From positions 1 through 6,208 of the forward strand of contig DZBC01000128.1 of the NCBI GenBank assembly GCA_022729835.1: DNA of 6,208 nt. Direction: 5' to 3'. Shown here in pieces: positions 4,665 to 6,208 of the stretch (position 1 is the first letter of the stretch; the number at the start of each line of letters is the position of its first letter). A program made the position numbers and the translations under genes. The DNA comes from Sulfuricurvum sp. Its GTDB lineage: Bacteria > Campylobacterota > Campylobacteria > Campylobacterales > Sulfurimonadaceae. Below the pieces are notes generated by a model. That model ran no database searches. It had not been told where the DNA came from and worked only from the letters and a program-made list of their open reading frames with translations.

Positions 4665-5186
4665 CTATTTAGGCCGGAATGCCTTAATCACCGTTTCATC
4701 GGTCTCGATGTACGGCCCGCCGATCAGATCGATGCAATAAGGCACCGCCGGAAAAACGGCGTCGAGACACTCTCTAATCGACTTGGGTTTGCCCGGCAGG
4801 TTGATGATGAGCGATTTGCCCCGAATCCCCGCGCTCTGGCGTGAAAGAATGGCGGTAGGGACGTACTTGAGGCTCACCTGACGCATCAGCTCCCCAAAGC
4901 CGGGCATCATCTTCTCGCACACCGCTTCGGTCGCCTCGGGCGTCACGTCGCGCAGCGCCGGCCCCGTGCCGCCGGTGGTCACCACCAAGCAGCACCCCTG
5001 CTCGTCGCACAGCTCGATCATCGTCTCTTCGATCACACGCTGCTCATCGGGAATACAGCGATAGACAATCTCAAAAGCGCTGGTCAAATAGAGCCGCATC
5101 GTCTCCTCGATGGCCCTTCCCGAAATATCCTCATAAATCCCCGCGCTCGCGCGATCCGATGCGGTGATGACGCCGATTTTGATCAT
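4665..5186 (-). CDS. mogA: Molybdopterin adenylyltransferase (MogA/MoaB family)
   Basis: MogA adenylylates molybdopterin using ATP, the step before molybdate insertion by MoeA in molybdenum cofactor synthesis, in the cytoplasm. The 173-aa protein opens with the family strand IKIGVITASDRASAGIYED, then shows TTGGTGPALRDVTPEAT (70-86, the MoCF_biosynth signature with Asp80), MPGFGELMR (94-102), and SLIINLPGKPKSIRECL (125-141). Length is normal for MogA. The start ATG at 5186 has a strong Shine-Dalgarno (GGAGGAG) that lies inside the last codons of bioV, and only 3 bases separate the two genes, so they are almost certainly co-transcribed. MoaB, a close homologue, is the alternative name. Supply of molybdenum cofactor suits the respiratory enzymes of this type of organism. 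Confidence 0.94.
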   Translation of the reverse strand: MIKIGVITASDRASAGIYEDISGRAIEETMRLYLTSAFEIVYRCIPDEQRVIEETMIELCDEQGCCLVVTTGGTGPALRDVTPEATEAVCEKMMPGFGELMRQVSLKYVPTAILSRQSAGIRGKSLIINLPGKPKSIRECLDAVFPAVPYCIDLIGGPYIETDETVIKAFRPK

Positions 5187-5189
5187 GTT

Positions 5190-5702
5190 TTACTCCTCCA
5201 ACAAAAAATGGTTCGCCCGCTTGATCGTGTAGACTGTCGCATAGGGCACAAAAAAGTCGCGCGCGGCGGCGGTGTCGATGATGGCGTCCATGCCGCCTAG
5301 ATAGACCTCGATCTGCACGCCGCGCGCAGCGATCTGCTCTAGCATCGCTCTCTCCCACTCGTAGGTGAGCAGCCGCCGCAACTCCTCCTCACGAGCGCTT
5401 ACATGTAAGGTCTCGCGCCGCGAATGAGGCGCGAAACAGCGCTGGATAAAGGCTTCGAGATAGGCTGCGCTGTCACGCCGAAAACCGATCAGTTGGGTGC
5501 GCTTGAAGGCTTCGCTTTGGGTTTGGAAAAAGGCGGGGGAGAAGAGCTGCAAGGTATCGATACGCCGATCGCTTTGGCTTACATGTAAGGCTGCATCAAT
5601 CGCCCCGTAGCTAAAACCCGCGACACTATACTCATGTGTGTAGAGCCACGGCGCGAAGAGGTGCGCTTCGCCTTGTAGGCTAAAACCGCTATAAAACTTC
5701 AC
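5190..5702 (-). CDS. bioV: Pimeloyl-[acyl-carrier protein] methyl ester esterase, BioV type
   Basis: BioV releases pimeloyl-ACP by removing the methyl ester, ending the BioC-initiated route to the biotin precursor. The 170-aa protein resembles Helicobacter BioV of similar length: KFYSGFSLQGEAHLF at the start, then VAGFSYGAI with nucleophile Ser31, LQLFSPAF, FKRTQLIGFRRD, GVQIEVYLGGMDAIID (128-143, acid residue Asp139 or Asp143) and ANHFLLEE with His165. These give a complete alpha/beta-hydrolase triad. The start is GTG at 5702, overlapping the upstream M41-like gene by 14 bp; the KFYSGF opening fixes it. Two copies of the palindrome CTTACATGTAAG lie in frame and each encodes Leu-His-Val-Ser (39-42 and 99-102), which is odd for so short a protein. 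mogA follows 3 bp later. Confidence 0.9.
   Translation of the reverse strand: MKFYSGFSLQGEAHLFAPWLYTHEYSVAGFSYGAIDAALHVSQSDRRIDTLQLFSPAFFQTQSEAFKRTQLIGFRRDSAAYLEAFIQRCFAPHSRRETLHVSAREEELRRLLTYEWERAMLEQIAARGVQIEVYLGGMDAIIDTAAARDFFVPYATVYTIKRANHFLLEE
5398..5409. repeat. Palindrome CTTACATGTAAG, copy 3 (in bioV)
   Basis: This copy lies in bioV and encodes Leu99-His100-Val101 plus the start of Ser102 (TTA CAT GTA AGC). It falls in the polar stretch between FAPHSRRET and AREEELRR, probably a loop that tolerates extra residues. Confidence 0.95.
5578..5589. repeat. Palindrome CTTACATGTAAG, copy 4 (in bioV)
   Basis: This copy lies in bioV in the same frame as copy 3 and encodes Leu39-His40-Val41 and the start of Ser42, in the helix that follows the nucleophile elbow, just before the polar SQSDRR turn. 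Confidence 0.95.
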
Positions 5703-6208
5703 CGATCAACTCTCGAACCTTCAAGCGCGACACGCTCTCATACTCCATCAACACGGATTCAATCTTAGCCAGTAGCCGCTCTTTGCCCAGCAGCAGCTTT
5801 TTGGTCTCCTCATACAGACCGTCGAGTAGCTTCGCCTTTTCGGCCTCGTCGCCATAGAGTGAAGGCCCCATCGCATACGCATCGATCATCTGCGCACTCA
5901 GCTCTCTGGCTTGAGCGATATCGCCCTCGGCATTGGTGGCGTGCTCGCCAAAGGCCAAATCACATGCGCACATCCCTGAGAGGTGCATCTGGATACGTGC
6001 CGTGATCTCATGACGCAGCAGCGGCTGGGAGATGGGCGGCTGGATCGCATCGGAGGCGAGGGTAATTTTCTCAAAAGGCAGGTCAAACCACGTCGCGCAG
6101 AGCGCCTTGCCCGCTTGATAGCGCGCGCGGTAGCGCTTCTGCTCCGGAGTGACGATATTGATGCGGCGTTTGCCAAAAACCACCTTCTCTTTGACCGCCA
6201 AAAAGTGC
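5689..6208 (-). CDS. FtsH-like M41 peptidase domain with degenerate zinc motif (partial)
   Basis: The frame is open to the window edge, so the gene probably starts beyond it; a TTG at 6201 is possible but weak. The visible 172 residues align with the end of FtsH: VKEKVVFGKRRINIVTPEQK resembles the FtsH linker before the peptidase helix, ARIQMHLSGMCACDLAFGE resembles the region of the family's 'GGRAAEE' helix, and TNAEGDIAQARELSAQMI resembles the segment with the third zinc ligand (Asp94 counted from the TTG). The zinc helix itself, HEAGH in FtsH, reads YQAGK here (28-32): both His and the catalytic Glu are lost. It is thus probably a non-proteolytic M41 homologue. Whether an AAA+ ATPase domain precedes it cannot be seen. 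It overlaps bioV by 14 bp and heads the visible part of the bioV-mogA operon. Confidence 0.75.
   Translation of the reverse strand, partial: HFLAVKEKVVFGKRRINIVTPEQKRYRARYQAGKALCATWFDLPFEKITLASDAIQPPISQPLLRHEITARIQMHLSGMCACDLAFGEHATNAEGDIAQARELSAQMIDAYAMGPSLYGDEAEKAKLLDGLYEETKKLLLGKERLLAKIESVLMEYESVSRLKVRELIGEVL

Noticed and set aside
4665..4700. Intrinsic terminator at the end of mogA
   Set aside because: A 5-bp AAGGC/GCCTT pairing with a long loop overlaps the mogA codons and is followed only by an interrupted T-rich stretch; too weak to call.
1..6208. tRNA, rRNA, riboswitch or CRISPR array
   Set aside because: No cloverleaf, no conserved rRNA segment and no regularly spaced repeat-spacer pattern was seen; the four palindromes are too far apart and irregular for an array.

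Overview
The window looks like a chromosomal segment from a member of the Campylobacterota (formerly Epsilonproteobacteria), probably a free-living, moderately GC-rich lineage of the Sulfuricurvum/Sulfurovum/Sulfurimonas kind. Three things point there: a fumarate reductase FrdA/FrdB pair of the Wolinella type with frdB as the last gene, a BioV-type pimeloyl-ACP methyl ester esterase (a form known from Helicobacter and relatives), and the overall style of the remaining genes. The genus is inference; the phylum is well supported.

Layout. (1) 1-985, plus strand: the 3' end of frdA and complete frdB, overlapping by ATGA. (2) About 986-3080: a visibly more AT-rich accessory block with three two-gene modules. 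These are DUF4160-DUF2442 (minus, 1019-1573), a ribbon-helix-helix antitoxin with a MazF/PemK-like toxin (minus, 1760-2339), and YefM-YoeB (plus, 2534-3038). The last two are divergent from a shared 194-bp control region. (3) 3081-6208, minus strand: the 3' part of an FtsH/M41-like gene, then bioV and mogA, tightly packed, followed after 78 bp by a membrane-anchored diguanylate cyclase with an intact GGEEF motif and I-site. Transcription of the yefM-yoeB side and the cyclase side converges near 3040-3080.

Two structures are not explained by the genes. First, the last 97 bp of the frdB region (884-980) are repeated without a mismatch at 1630-1726, so the DUF4160-DUF2442 module sits between direct repeats of the frdB tail. 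Second, the perfect 12-bp palindrome CTTACATGTAAG occurs four times (1618, 3067, 5398, 5578), always preceded by G on the plus strand. One copy abuts the duplicated frdB tail exactly, one lies at the far edge of the accessory block, and two are in frame inside bioV, each encoding Leu-His-Val-Ser. A repeated palindrome combined with a duplicated gene tail is the most unusual signal here.

Other points of interest are an M41-type peptidase domain whose HEXXH zinc motif has become YQAGK, and a YoeB toxin with Arg at the position of catalytic His83. The frdAB genes serve anaerobic respiration, bioV serves biotin synthesis and mogA molybdenum cofactor synthesis; the toxin-antitoxin block is an insertion between these housekeeping regions.
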